61,286 bases of DNA from JAVBQU01 sp031548675 (GTDB lineage: Bacteria > Bacteroidota > Bacteroidia > Bacteroidales > P3): contig JAVBQU010000090.1 in NCBI GenBank assembly GCA_031548675.1, positions 1 to 61,286 of the forward strand, in the 5' to 3' direction. Below are positions 34,681 to 44,500 of this stretch, in pieces. The position numbers and the translations under genes are program-made. Each line of letters starts with the position of its first letter. Position 1 is the stretch's first letter. The notes below the pieces were generated by a model. That model was given only the letters and a program-made list of their open reading frames with translations. It had not been told where the DNA came from and made no database searches.

Positions 34681-35703
34681 ATGAAAAAGCTAATTTTTAC
34701 ATCCATTCTTTGCCTGATTTTCGGCATATCGCAATCCCAAAATAAAACGTACCAAATAACAGGCACCGTTACAGATGCAAAAGAAGGAACTGTAATTTTG
34801 GAAAAATACCTGAATAACGGCACTATTGCAACCGATTCAACTAAATTTAGCAAAGGAAATTTTATATTCGAAGGCTCGGTTGACTCCCCCATTGCAGCAG
34901 GATTAACCTTGAAATCAGGAAATTCGACAAAAAGGGTATCATTTTTTGTGGAAAATTCTAAAATGACCGTTAAAGTAAATATGAACGCTAATTCTGCTGT
35001 TTATGAAGTAAAAGGTTCTAAAACCAATGATGAGTTTAGAAGTTTCTTAGAAAACTGCAAAAGCAATAAGCCTTATCAGGAAGAAATAGATTGCCAAAAA
35101 CAGCAAATTAATAAACATGTCAACTCTTTATTTGTCCCTTATGTTTTATATGCTACAATGCTTTATTACTATGATTATGAAGAATTGCGTAAAACGATAA
35201 ATAATTTTTCGGGTGAAGCTACGAAAACTTACCACTATATAAAATTGAAAGAATATGCCGACCGCTTGTCAAGAGTAGCAATTGGACAAATAGCTCCTGA
35301 TATTTCGCAACCTGATTTAAATGGAAAAAATGAAAGTTTTCAGCCTTTGCTGAAAAACAACAAATACATTTTGATAGATTTCTGGGCTTCGTGGTGCAGA
35401 CCTTGCCGTCAGGAAAACCCGCATGTATTAGAAGCATACAATGCCTATCATGCTAAAGGATTTGATGTTTTCGGTGTTTCGTTTGATAAAGACAAAGACA
35501 AATGGCAAAAAGCTATTGAAGATGATAAATTACCTTGGCACCATGTTTCAGAATTAAAAATGTGGGATAATAAAGCTGCTGAAATTTATTGTGTTAGATC
35601 TATTCCTGCCAATTACTTAATTGATCAAAATGGAAAAATTATTGCACATAATCTTCGTGGCGAAGAATTGAAAAACAAGCTGAAAGAACTTTTTGGAGAA
35701 TAG
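34681..35703 (+). CDS. exported TlpA-like thiol-disulfide oxidoreductase (DUF4369 type)
   Basis: A 340-residue exported protein: signal peptide ending near FGISQSQ, an N-terminal DUF4369-like beta domain (about 22-115, YQITGTVTDAKEGTVILEKY in order), a helical linker, and a C-terminal thioredoxin fold (about 200-340) with active site WCRPC (C239, C242), preceded by LIDFWAS. The cis-proline region reads SIPANYLI. It should reduce or rearrange disulfides in the periplasm, as in cytochrome maturation or stress. Own promoter; followed 61 bp on by dsrC, so a link to thiol chemistry is suggestive but unproven. Confidence 0.9.
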   Translation: MKKLIFTSILCLIFGISQSQNKTYQITGTVTDAKEGTVILEKYLNNGTIATDSTKFSKGNFIFEGSVDSPIAAGLTLKSGNSTKRVSFFVENSKMTVKVNMNANSAVYEVKGSKTNDEFRSFLENCKSNKPYQEEIDCQKQQINKHVNSLFVPYVLYATMLYYYDYEELRKTINNFSGEATKTYHYIKLKEYADRLSRVAIGQIAPDISQPDLNGKNESFQPLLKNNKYILIDFWASWCRPCRQENPHVLEAYNAYHAKGFDVFGVSFDKDKDKWQKAIEDDKLPWHHVSELKMWDNKAAEIYCVRSIPANYLIDQNGKIIAHNLRGEELKNKLKELFGE

Positions 35704-35707
35704 TACG

Positions 35708-35715
35708 TATATTTG
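35708..35715 (+). promoter_or_regulatory. -7 promoter box upstream of dsrC
   Basis: TATATTTG starting 4 bases after the preceding stop and 50 bases before the dsrC ATG. Confidence 0.55.
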
Positions 35716-35764
35716 CAAAAGAACAGAATCAAAATACAATATAAACTTATAATTAAACATTAAA

Positions 35765-36082
35765 ATGGCAACTTTAGAATTAGAAGGAAGAACATTGGAA
35801 GTGGATGGAGATGGATTTCTTACACAGCCCGAACTTTGGAATGAAGAAATAGCAAGTTTGATTGCTAAATATGATGGACTTGGAGAAATGAATGAAAAAC
35901 ATTGGGCTATTGTACGTATTATCCGCCGTAATTTTGAAGAAAAAGGCATGGCTCCGATGATTCGTACCATTTGTCAGGAAACCGGATTAAAATTGAAAGA
36001 AATTTACGAATTATTTCCGCTCGGACCCGCTCGCGGTGCCTGCCGTGTAGCCGGACTTCCCAAACCTGACGGATGCGTATAG
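35765..36082 (+). CDS. dsrC: DsrC-type sulfur carrier protein with both redox cysteines
   Basis: A 105-residue DsrC/TusE/DsvC-family protein. The C-terminal arm CRVAGLPKPDGCV carries C93 and the penultimate C104, exactly 11 positions apart as in true DsrC; TusE proteins used only for tRNA thiolation keep just the last cysteine. The body shows DGDGFLTQPELWNEE and HWAIVRIIRRNFEE. In sulfate reducers and sulfur oxidisers DsrC carries sulfur as a persulfide or trisulfide between DsrAB and the DsrMKJOP complex. No dsrAB is visible, but DsrM-like and DsrK-like genes lie at 36575 and 46509. A DsrC with both cysteines is uncommon in Bacteroidales to my knowledge. Confidence 0.9.
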   Translation: MATLELEGRTLEVDGDGFLTQPELWNEEIASLIAKYDGLGEMNEKHWAIVRIIRRNFEEKGMAPMIRTICQETGLKLKEIYELFPLGPARGACRVAGLPKPDGCV

Positions 36083-36092
36083 TATCGTGACT

Positions 36093-36139
36093 GGTAACGC
36101 GTAACGAGCGACGAGTTATTCTACCCCTCACTCGTTACC
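36093..36139. repeat. degenerate heptamer array, left flank of four-helix-bundle gene
   Basis: GGTAACG CGTAACG AGCGACG AGTTATT, then CACTCGTTACC in the complementary sense. It lies between dsrC and the four-helix-bundle gene. Confidence 0.55.
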
Positions 36140-36152
36140 AAAAAAGGAAAAA

Positions 36153-36524
36153 ATGAAAACGCATAAAGATTTGGATGTTTGGAAAATATCTATAGATATG
36201 GTAATACAGGTTTATAGATTGACTTGCAATTTTCCTAAGGAAGAACTTTATGGTTTAACAAATCAAATACAAAGGTCGGCGGTATCTGTTCCGTCCAATA
36301 TTGCCGAAGGTGCAGGCAGAAACTCAGATAAAGAATTTTTGCACTTTCTCTATTATGCAACAGGTTCGCTATCCGAATTAGAAACACAATTTGTAATTGC
36401 TTATAATTTAGGATATATAAATGATGAGCAAAAACAAATAATGGAAGCAACTTTTTCTTCAATCTTTAAAATGATATTTGGACTTATACAGTCTATAAAA
36501 AGAAAAATGATTAATAACAAATAA
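36153..36524 (+). CDS. four-helix-bundle protein (23S rRNA intervening-sequence type)
   Basis: A 123-residue S23/IVP-family protein: MKTHKDLDVWK at the start, YGLTNQIQRSAVSVPSNIAE (about 34-53, the family signature) and FLHFLYYATGSLSELETQ (about 63-80). In some bacteria such genes lie in rRNA intervening sequences; in Bacteroidota they occur as scattered chromosomal copies of unknown function, often flanked by repeats. Here it splits dsrC from the DsrM-like gene and is bracketed by heptamer arrays, suggesting it arrived as a cassette. Its protein has no known link to sulfur metabolism. Confidence 0.88.
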   Translation: MKTHKDLDVWKISIDMVIQVYRLTCNFPKEELYGLTNQIQRSAVSVPSNIAEGAGRNSDKEFLHFLYYATGSLSELETQFVIAYNLGYINDEQKQIMEATFSSIFKMIFGLIQSIKRKMINNK

Positions 36525-36532
36525 CGGGAACC

Positions 36533-36560
36533 TGTTACGTGTCACCCGTTACTCGTCAAC
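36533..36560. repeat. degenerate heptamer array, right flank of four-helix-bundle gene
   Basis: TGTTACG TGTCACC CGTTACT CGTCAAC with period 7; related to the complement of the left array at 36093-36113. Confidence 0.55.
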
Positions 36561-36574
36561 AAAAATAAAAAATT

Positions 36575-37216
36575 ATGTCATCTTTATATTCATGGTTTGC
36601 ATTGGCTGCAATAGGTGCGTTTATTGTAGCAGTAATATTTTGCATTTTACTTTTTATACGGCTTATTCGTTTAGGTAAGCCCAAAGATTTCTCAGAAGCT
36701 TCGGGTGATATAGGGAAAGGCATAAGCTATTCGTTTATAGGAGCAATGAGCCCAAAAAGTAAAGAATCGGCATATTTGCATTTACCTACATATGCCGCCG
36801 GAATAGTTTACCATATAGGCACATTTGTTTCATTGCTTTTATTTGTACTTTTGTTTTTTCCAATTCCCTATCCGCAATGGATGCTTTATATATTAAGCAT
36901 TGGCTTGGGAATTTCTACTGCAAGTGGAATTATGTTATTCATAAAGCGATTAAAAAGCAAAGAGTTACGCCAGCTTTCTTCGCCTGACGATTATTTATCG
37001 AACGGACTTACTACTTTATTTCAGTTGATGACGGCAATAATGTTGATTTTTCCATCAATAGCAATACTGTATTACTTTTCGGCAATTCTTTTATTGATTT
37101 ATATTCCAATAGGTAAATTGAAGCATTTAGTATATTTCTTTTCAGCTCGTTATCATTTAGGTTTCTTTTACGGAAGACGAAACAGCTGGCCTGTGCAAAA
37201 GGGAAAAGATAGTTAA
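36575..37216 (+). CDS. NarI/DsrM/HdrE-like diheme b membrane protein
   Basis: A 213-residue membrane protein with about five hydrophobic segments (about 8-32, 72-95, 102-122, 143-157, 160-180). Two histidine pairs lie next to membrane segments, H69/H80 and H184/H194, spaced 11 and 10; NarI uses two such pairs to bind two b hemes. The C-terminal KLKHLVYFFSARYHLGF is also NarI-like. In DsrMK and HdrDE the equivalent subunit passes electrons between menaquinol and the CCG-type iron-sulfur subunit. Preceded by dsrC (with one inserted gene between), and a DsrK-like gene lies at 46509. Heme binding is inferred. Confidence 0.72.
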   Translation: MSSLYSWFALAAIGAFIVAVIFCILLFIRLIRLGKPKDFSEASGDIGKGISYSFIGAMSPKSKESAYLHLPTYAAGIVYHIGTFVSLLLFVLLFFPIPYPQWMLYILSIGLGISTASGIMLFIKRLKSKELRQLSSPDDYLSNGLTTLFQLMTAIMLIFPSIAILYYFSAILLLIYIPIGKLKHLVYFFSARYHLGFFYGRRNSWPVQKGKDS

Positions 37217-37284
37217 TGTTTCATTGAATAATATTGAAATTCAAAACAATATAAATAATTTTATGTTGTGTATTTAGGTCTTAT

Positions 37285-37292
37285 TACTTTTG
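37285..37292 (+). promoter_or_regulatory. -7 box immediately before an ATG (possible leaderless mRNA)
   Basis: TACTTTTG ends four bases before the ATG of the acetyltransferase gene, leaving almost no 5' untranslated region. Confidence 0.5.
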
Positions 37293-37296
37293 TAAA

Positions 37297-37578
37297 ATGA
37301 AAGATTTACCATTAACCGACAACCGCGAATTGTGCCAATATGAAATGCTTATCGACAATAATATAGCAAGAGTACGGTATAAAAAAGTCGGAACAAATGA
37401 AATTATACTGACCCATACAGAAATACCCGAAGCTTTGCAAGGCAAAGGCTTAGGAAGTATATTGGCAAACAAAGTCCTTACCCGAATTAAACAAGAAAAT
37501 TTAAAAGTAACGCCGTTGTGTCCTTTTATGGCTGCTTATATTGAAAAGCATCCCGAATGGAAAGAAATATTGGCATAA
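37297..37578 (+). CDS. small GNAT-fold N-acetyltransferase (COG2388 type)
   Basis: A 93-residue minimal GNAT protein. The acetyl-CoA-binding pyrophosphate loop is in LQGKGLGSILANKVL (about residues 47-61), preceded by ILTHTEIPEA; the C-terminal VTPLCPFMAAYIEKHPEW is the COG2388 signature. The N-terminus is full length from the ATG at 37297, and a -7 box lies only four bases upstream, so the transcript may be leaderless. Substrate unknown. It stands between the DsrM-like gene and the dipeptidase gene, 32 bp before the latter. Confidence 0.88.
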   Translation: MKDLPLTDNRELCQYEMLIDNNIARVRYKKVGTNEIILTHTEIPEALQGKGLGSILANKVLTRIKQENLKVTPLCPFMAAYIEKHPEWKEILA

Positions 37579-37610
37579 TATCAGAATAACCTAATTTAAA
37601 ATATTGCATT

Positions 37611-39071
37611 ATGAACGAAATTCTTAAAAATTTACAGCCTTCAGCTGTGTGGAAATTCTTTTCTGAAATATTGGAAATACCACGTCCATCAAAAAAAGAA
37701 GAAAAAATAATAGAATATCTTGTTAATTTCGGTAAAACAAGAAATTTAGAAACTTTACGCGATGAAATAGGAAATGTATTAATTCGTAAACCAGCTTCAC
37801 AAGGCATGGAAAATCGTGCTTGGGTTTGTTTGCAAAGCCATAGCGATATGGTTTGCGAGAAAAACAGCGACAAGGTTCATGATTTTGAAAAAGATCCTAT
37901 CATTCCCCGTATTGACGGCGAATGGCTTAAAGCTACCGGAACTACTTTGGGCGCCGACGATGGTATTGGAGTAGCTACGGCTTTAGCAATTTTGGATAGT
38001 AAAGACATTGTACATGGTCCTATAGAATGCTTGTTTACAGTGGATGAAGAAACCGGACTTTCGGGAGCATTTGCCTTGAAAAGTGATTGGTTGAAAAGCC
38101 GCATTTTATTGAATTTAGATTCGGAAGACGAAGGCGAAATTTTTATTGGCTGTGCAGGCGGTATTGATACCCTTATTAATATTCCCTATTCCAAAGTGAA
38201 TACAGAAGCCAATACACAAGCTTATAAAGTAAAAGTAAGTGGCTTACATGGCGGGCATTCGGGCGATGATATTAACAAAGGTTTAGGATGTGCCAATAAA
38301 ATAATAAATCGTTTACTTTGGAATGCAGCAGAAAATCAGGGATTGAGATTATCCAAATTAGATGTAGTAAATCTCCGCAATGCCATTGCCCGCGAAGCTT
38401 TTGCTATTGTTACCATACCTGTTGCACAAAAAGATAATTTTGAAAAATATGTAAGCGAATATAATAAAATAGTTCGTTACGAATTCCGCAGTACCGAAGC
38501 AGGTTTACAAATTGCTGCCGAATCGGTTGCTATGCCCGAGTTTCTCATGGACGAAAAAACACAATCTAATCTTTTGAATGCTTTGTTTGCTTGTCCTCAC
38601 GGAGTACTTTCCATGTCCCGCGAGATTCCCAACTTTGTAGAAACATCAACCAATTTGGCTTCTATTAAAATGGATGATAAGCAAATCCGCATTGCCACCA
38701 GCCAACGGAGTTCGGTAGAGAGCGGAAAATATGCAGCAGCTCAAAAAGTAAGAGCTACTTTTCAACTGATTGGAGCTAAAATAGAACATGGCGATGGTTA
38801 TCCGGGTTGGACACCAAATCCGGACAGTAAAATATTAGAAGTTGCCCGTCAATCATATAAAAAACTTTTTGGGAAAGAACCTGTAGTTCGTGCAATACAT
38901 GCCGGTTTAGAATGCGGTTTGATTGGAGAAAAATACGAAAATATGGATATGATTTCGTTCGGACCTACCTTGCGAGGTGTGCATTCTCCGGATGAACGTA
39001 TTGAAATCAAAACTGTTGAAATGTTTTGGAGACATACTTTAGATATCCTGCAAAATGTTCCTGTAAAATAA
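37611..39071 (+). CDS. pepD: aminoacyl-histidine dipeptidase (M20 family)
   Basis: A 486-residue cytoplasmic dipeptidase (Xaa-His dipeptidase, PepD). Metal-site motifs are LQSHSDMVCEKN (about 73-84, with the zinc histidine and aspartate), LGADDGIGVATALAI (about 110-124, bridging aspartate) and VDEETGLSGAF (about 143-153, catalytic and metal glutamates). LHGGHSGDDINKG marks the dimer-domain histidine. The last metal histidine lies in the C-terminal GPTLRGVHSPDE. Length is normal. Followed by a perfect bidirectional terminator. Confidence 0.95.
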   Translation: MNEILKNLQPSAVWKFFSEILEIPRPSKKEEKIIEYLVNFGKTRNLETLRDEIGNVLIRKPASQGMENRAWVCLQSHSDMVCEKNSDKVHDFEKDPIIPRIDGEWLKATGTTLGADDGIGVATALAILDSKDIVHGPIECLFTVDEETGLSGAFALKSDWLKSRILLNLDSEDEGEIFIGCAGGIDTLINIPYSKVNTEANTQAYKVKVSGLHGGHSGDDINKGLGCANKIINRLLWNAAENQGLRLSKLDVVNLRNAIAREAFAIVTIPVAQKDNFEKYVSEYNKIVRYEFRSTEAGLQIAAESVAMPEFLMDEKTQSNLLNALFACPHGVLSMSREIPNFVETSTNLASIKMDDKQIRIATSQRSSVESGKYAAAQKVRATFQLIGAKIEHGDGYPGWTPNPDSKILEVARQSYKKLFGKEPVVRAIHAGLECGLIGEKYENMDMISFGPTLRGVHSPDERIEIKTVEMFWRHTLDILQNVPVK

Positions 39072-39090
39072 ACAGCTAAAGTTTAGATAA

Positions 39091-39124
39091 AAAAATAGAG
39101 CTTTCTTTTGAAAGCTCTATTTTT
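39091..39124. terminator. bidirectional intrinsic terminator
   Basis: Perfect 15-bp stem AAAAATAGAGCTTTC / GAAAGCTCTATTTTT with TTTT loop between two convergent genes. Confidence 0.9.
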
Positions 39125-39202
39125 ATGTAATCTCAACCCCTTCTCGCAATGCGAATGCGGCGAAGCAAACTACATTCATTCTGAGTCTCAATTTTTCTGG
39201 AT

Positions 39203-41407
39203 TCAATTATCCATAGAAAGCCCTGTTTTATAAAAACTTTTTCCGGTATAAGTGCTGTCTGGCGGAATAGTTTCTACCTTTAAATTGACAAGCGGCACTT
39301 TGAGTCCGGTCATATAATCGACAAATAATTGATTACGTTTGGCAGCGAATAAATCAAATTTCTGTGCAGCTTGAGCTTTATAAAGAACATAAGCTTTAGC
39401 ATAAATATCGCCGGTTATGGGTGTCGATAATTTAGAGTCGGCAAAAGCAGATAAAGCAGGGTCGGTGTCACTGATTTTAGCTGTTACCAGAGCAATATCT
39501 TCCGGAGTTCCATTAGGGTTTTTGGATACTGCAAAATTATATTTCAATTCCCTTATTGATAAGTCATTCATTACTTTCCCACGATCAATATATTGCAGCA
39601 TACTTAGCTGTAATTCGGGTTTAGCCAGAAGAATATTGGCTAACTGACCGAATTTATCATATCCCACCGGAGTAAATTCATCCTGTAGGGCATCAAAAGG
39701 TATTTCCTCCAATTGCTCCGGATTAAAGCCCATTGTTTGGGCAAGAGCATCGAATGGAGCCATCGCTACTTTTACCAATAGATTTGATAGTGTTTTTAAA
39801 ATCAATTTTTTATAAGAAAATTCAGGTGAATTAATATAGCCTTCTACAGGCAAATCTATTTTAATTTCTTCATTCCTATCTTTCAGGATGTAAAGTGCTG
39901 TACGCAAAGGCACTTTCATAACAGGCGTTATATCCTTACGCGATTTCTCCACATCACATTTGTAAATATTTAGTCCGTTCGTACTTTTCAGATGGTTGTT
40001 GCGGATTGCATTTTGACTCGAAACAGTCAATATTCCGTTTGCAATCGGATAAGCAGTGTACTCTAAAGTATAGGGTGTAAAATCTTTCAGAGCCACATGC
40101 TGCATACTTAATTTCAAATCTAAGGTAGAAAAATTGTTGAAATTTCCATTCCAATTAATAGTTGCAATTCCTGTAGAACCTATTTTGCCCTGTATGTTTA
40201 TTTTATTTTTACCATTAAGGTCGAAATTATCCGATTTTACAGAAAGCTCTTTTAAATCGTAGGCAAAGGGTACTTGAAGTGCACGGTCTTCAACACGAAT
40301 ATTCCTTCCATTGATATTCAGTTTGGCAATAGATAACTGCATTGGACTTGAAGCAGCGGTCGTATCAACTGTTTTTTCAGCAGAAACAGTTTCTTCTGCC
40401 GGTTTTTTTTCTGGTTTTAGCAAACGGGTAAAATTATTCGAACTGTCTTTATACATAGTAAAACGAGTGGATAAACCTTGTGTAAAAAACTCGTTCAGCC
40501 TATATTTTGAATTTTGCAGGTCGATAGATGCCATATCAACCAAAATACGGTCGGCAGCTAAAATCAGTTCATCTTCTTTATCTTTCATATTCAATGCAGT
40601 TAAAGCTACAGTTCCTTTTACCATTAGATTTTGAATATGGTTCATATCACCGATAATATCCAGATGAGTTTCTAAAAAGCCATCGATATTGCGTAATTGC
40701 ATCGATTGCTGCATATAAGGCAGCAGTCCGGCTAATGTGAATTTCTCTAAATCCAGATGCAAATCGAAAATAGATTTTTCAATATCATATTTCAATTTCG
40801 AAATAAGGCTTCCGCCATTGGTAAACGTCAGCTTAAAACCAATATCGGTTGTTTTCCCTGCAAAATAAACACCCGGAATATTCAGACTAAAGTTTTCAAT
40901 ATCCCATTTTCCATTTATAGCCAAATCTTTATAATGCACATCCCCATTATGCAGCTGAATATCATAAATCCCAATTTCCCAAGTTGAAGAAACGGTGTCA
41001 TTTTGATTTTGAACGGAATCGGGTGTATTGAATTTCCGGATAATATCATCGAAATTAAATGTGGAATCATTTTGCCAAACATTCACATAAAAATTGCTTA
41101 GATGCACTTTGCGTACAGTTACTTTATGCTGAAGAAAATCGAATAGCTTAACCTTTACTGATAATGTATCAAAATTAATAAAGCTTGTTTTTTCGTCCTT
41201 TTCCTTAATATTGAATTTCAGAATCTTGAGAGAACCCGTAAAAATGTTCAAGCGTAATTTATCCATCGTAATCACCCGCCCGATAAGTTCTTTGCTATTT
41301 TTTTCAATATACCATTTAGCAATAGGCGAAATTAAAAGAGAAACGATAATTAACAACACCGCAATGCTGCCTGCTACAATGAGACTTATTTTCAAAGGCT
41401 TTTTCAT
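39203..41407 (-). CDS. DUF748/AsmA-like envelope protein
   Basis: About 734 residues from the ATG at 41407 (MKKPLKISLIVAG), which places one N-terminal transmembrane helix directly at the start; an ATG 18 bp upstream is also possible. The rest is predicted beta-rich periplasmic protein with repeated filament-like strands, e.g. KLKILKFNI-type segments at about 45-70, and a C-terminal DUF748 domain with repeated DIALV and ITGDIYAKAYV strands. Such AsmA/TamB-like proteins are thought to help lipid or protein transfer between membranes. Possible function in outer-membrane homeostasis is inferred from the family. Confidence 0.82.
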   Translation of the reverse strand: MKKPLKISLIVAGSIAVLLIIVSLLISPIAKWYIEKNSKELIGRVITMDKLRLNIFTGSLKILKFNIKEKDEKTSFINFDTLSVKVKLFDFLQHKVTVRKVHLSNFYVNVWQNDSTFNFDDIIRKFNTPDSVQNQNDTVSSTWEIGIYDIQLHNGDVHYKDLAINGKWDIENFSLNIPGVYFAGKTTDIGFKLTFTNGGSLISKLKYDIEKSIFDLHLDLEKFTLAGLLPYMQQSMQLRNIDGFLETHLDIIGDMNHIQNLMVKGTVALTALNMKDKEDELILAADRILVDMASIDLQNSKYRLNEFFTQGLSTRFTMYKDSSNNFTRLLKPEKKPAEETVSAEKTVDTTAASSPMQLSIAKLNINGRNIRVEDRALQVPFAYDLKELSVKSDNFDLNGKNKINIQGKIGSTGIATINWNGNFNNFSTLDLKLSMQHVALKDFTPYTLEYTAYPIANGILTVSSQNAIRNNHLKSTNGLNIYKCDVEKSRKDITPVMKVPLRTALYILKDRNEEIKIDLPVEGYINSPEFSYKKLILKTLSNLLVKVAMAPFDALAQTMGFNPEQLEEIPFDALQDEFTPVGYDKFGQLANILLAKPELQLSMLQYIDRGKVMNDLSIRELKYNFAVSKNPNGTPEDIALVTAKISDTDPALSAFADSKLSTPITGDIYAKAYVLYKAQAAQKFDLFAAKRNQLFVDYMTGLKVPLVNLKVETIPPDSTYTGKSFYKTGLSMDN

Positions 41408-41536
41408 ATACTGGAAGAAATACAATCTTTTTTATATCAAATTCAGGACATTAACTAGTACAAAGATATAGAAATTTTGTTTAAGCAAATATTGATTAAA
41501 CAGACAAATTATCTATCATTTTACTCATAAATATTC

Positions 41537-44500
41537 CTATTTAAACTGTGTCTTAGTATCATACATAGGAATGTATTCATTCAAAATGCTTTCCGATTTT
41601 TGATACATAGCTGTATTTTGATAGGCTTCTGACTGAAAGTAAATGCGTTGTATTTTTCCTAAGGCAATTTGTACTTCATATTCTATGCCTGCAAATTTAT
41701 CGCCCTTTTGTTTAAAATAGTAGGCTAAATCTTGTGTGCTACGGCGGAGTACAATATCATAGATTTGATTTGCCTTATCTATCTTGTCTGCAAGTATATA
41801 TGCTTCTGCAATGTCAATAGCACTTTTTTCGAAAGGCACACAATTATCGGGTAGAATTTCCAAAGCTTTTTGCAAAACTACCAAAGCAGAATCTTTCTTA
41901 TGCTCTGCAAGTAAGGCTTTTGCCAAAGCTGCATATTGTGAACGCAAATTCCAGCAAAAACGTAAACTTGTTTCATCCAAATAAATTTTAGGGTTATTCA
42001 ATCCTTTCCATTCATTTTTATGCATCAAATTATGGTACATTTTTTCAGTATTGATTTTCAGAGGCTCTCTATCTTCCGCAATAGTATCTTGTATGGGCTT
42101 CAAGCGGTATATAAAACCCTCTTGCTGCAAATATTCATTTAACCCGATATAAGCAGACTGCCCTGCTAAAACAGAAAAGTAAACCGGTCTGTTCCAATCA
42201 AAATGAGCCAATAAATCCAATTGGGCTAAGGTAGATTTGGTAATATACTGTCCTCCGGTTATTTGCCAAGTTATGGTATCAACCATCCGGCTATATTGGT
42301 CAACGGGAACTGTTTTGTTTTCCATTACCTTTTGTTTATCTACAGGAAGCATCAATACATTTGATGGGAGGTAATTAAAACTTCTACCATCCTGTAGATT
42401 AATTTGTTGATTATCGTCAATTAAAAAAGGAATCAGCTTTTTGAGCGGAATCGGCACATGGGTTTGATTATCTACCAATAATACATTTCTATTACCGGCT
42501 ATATAACTTTTCAGAGGCATTGAAAGTGCAAGAGGTTCAGAATCATAAGCTTTTTGTTTCATCTGGTCGATATACCATCCGGCATTCAATAAGCTTAAGT
42601 TTATTACCCGTACATCAGGGCGGATGCCTTCTACTTCTTGAGCGTACCAAAGCGGAAAGGTATCATTATCAGCATTCGTAAAAAGTACAGCATTTGGGTC
42701 GCATGCCTCCAAATAGCTTTTTGCTAGATATTTAGCCACATATCTTCCGGAACGGTTATGGTCATCCCAGCCTTGATATGCCATCAAGGAAGGCACAAAT
42801 AAAGTGATAAGAAGAGTACAAAGCCATGCTTGTTTATCTTTCAGAATTTTATTCATCCAAGTAAAAATCTGCAAAACACCTAACCCCATCCAAATGGCAA
42901 AAGCATAAAACGATGCTGCAAAAGCATAATCCCGTTCTCGCGGCTGATAAGCATACATATTCAAATAGATAGCGATGGCTATACCCGTAAAGAAAAATAG
43001 CAGAAATACCACCAGCGTGTTTTTAGGGTCTTTGTTTAATTGATAAAAGAAACCCAGTAAGCCTAATAATAAAGGCAAAAAATAGAATTTGTTAGTTCCT
43101 TTGTTTTGAATGCTTTCCGGCAGATTATCCTGAGAGCCCAAACGGCATGCATCAATAAATGGAATTCCGCTTATCCAGTTTCCATGCAAAACATTTCCAT
43201 GTCCTTGCATATCGTTTTGTTTTCCCGCAAAATTCCACATAAAGTAGCGGAAATACATATATCCCAATTGGTAATTTACAAAGAATGAAAGGTTTTGTAG
43301 TGTAGTTGGTTTGCTTTGTCCGTCCGCTCCGCTCCATTCGCGATAGCCGGCAACGTTCTCGCTGCTCCACATTCGGGGAAAGAAACCCATTCCTGCTTTA
43401 TCATACACATATTTAGAACCTTTAGATTCGTCTGCTACAACGTATTTTTGTGTAATCTTGGGCGATGAAATATGATTTTCAGCAATATACTTATCTAATT
43501 CTGCTTTAACATAAAAAATATCCTTATCATCCAATATATAAGCCTTAGCATAAATAGGCTCTCCGGTTTCAAATTTCTCAACATTTGTATTAAAATACGG
43601 TCCGTAAACCAAGGGTGTTTCGCCATACTGTTCCCGCCCGAGATAAGAACTCAATGCCATAGCATCTTTAGGTTTATTCTCATTAATAGGAGTTTGTGAA
43701 TTGGATCGGATAATCAGAATAAAAAATGAAGTATAGCCAATAAACAAGAATGTGAAGCATAGCAAAGAAAGCTGTAGGATTTTTTTCGAATGTTTTTGTG
43801 CATAATGCAATCCGAATATTAATAAACCGACTAAAATCAATAAGTAAATAAAAGTTCCGGAATTAAACGGCAAACCTATAGCGTTGGTACAAAAACGTTC
43901 AAACCAGCCGGCTAAAATTACCAGATAAGGAATAATAACCCATAAAATCAATCCTAATAGAATAGTGGATGACAAAATTGCTATTAAAATTCCTTTTATG
44001 GTAGGCTTGTATTTTTTGAAATAATAAACCAGCACAACTGCAGGTAATGCCAATAAATTAAGCAAATGTACGCCTATCGAAAGCCCTATCAGATAGGCAA
44101 TAAGAATAATCCAGCGGGAAGCATATTTTTCATCAGCTACGCTTTCCCATTTAAGGATAGCCCAAAAAGTTATAGCCGTAAAAAATGACGACATGCCATA
44201 CACTTCTCCCTCTACTGCCGAAAACCAAAATGAATCGGAGAATGTATAAGCTAATGCACCAACAATGCCAGAAGTAAAAATCAAAGCTGTTTTAAGCGGA
44301 GAAATTTCGGCAAACTTACCCATAATTTTTTGAGCCAAAAGCGTGATAGTCCAGAAAAGAAAAGCAATGGTCAAGCCGCTTGCCAATGCCGACATAATGT
44401 TGATACACAAAGCTACGTTGCTTACATCGCCAAAAGCAAAAAATGAAAAAAAGCGGCCGATAAGCTGAAAGAGCGGAGCTCCGGGCGGATGTCCTACCTG

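Noticed and set aside
39128..39190. Fragment CGCAATGCGAATGCGGCGAAGC resembling the dispersed repeats (first 20 bases CGCAATGCGAATGCGGCGAA)
   Set aside because: It is too short and degenerate to assign as a copy, although it may be an old remnant.
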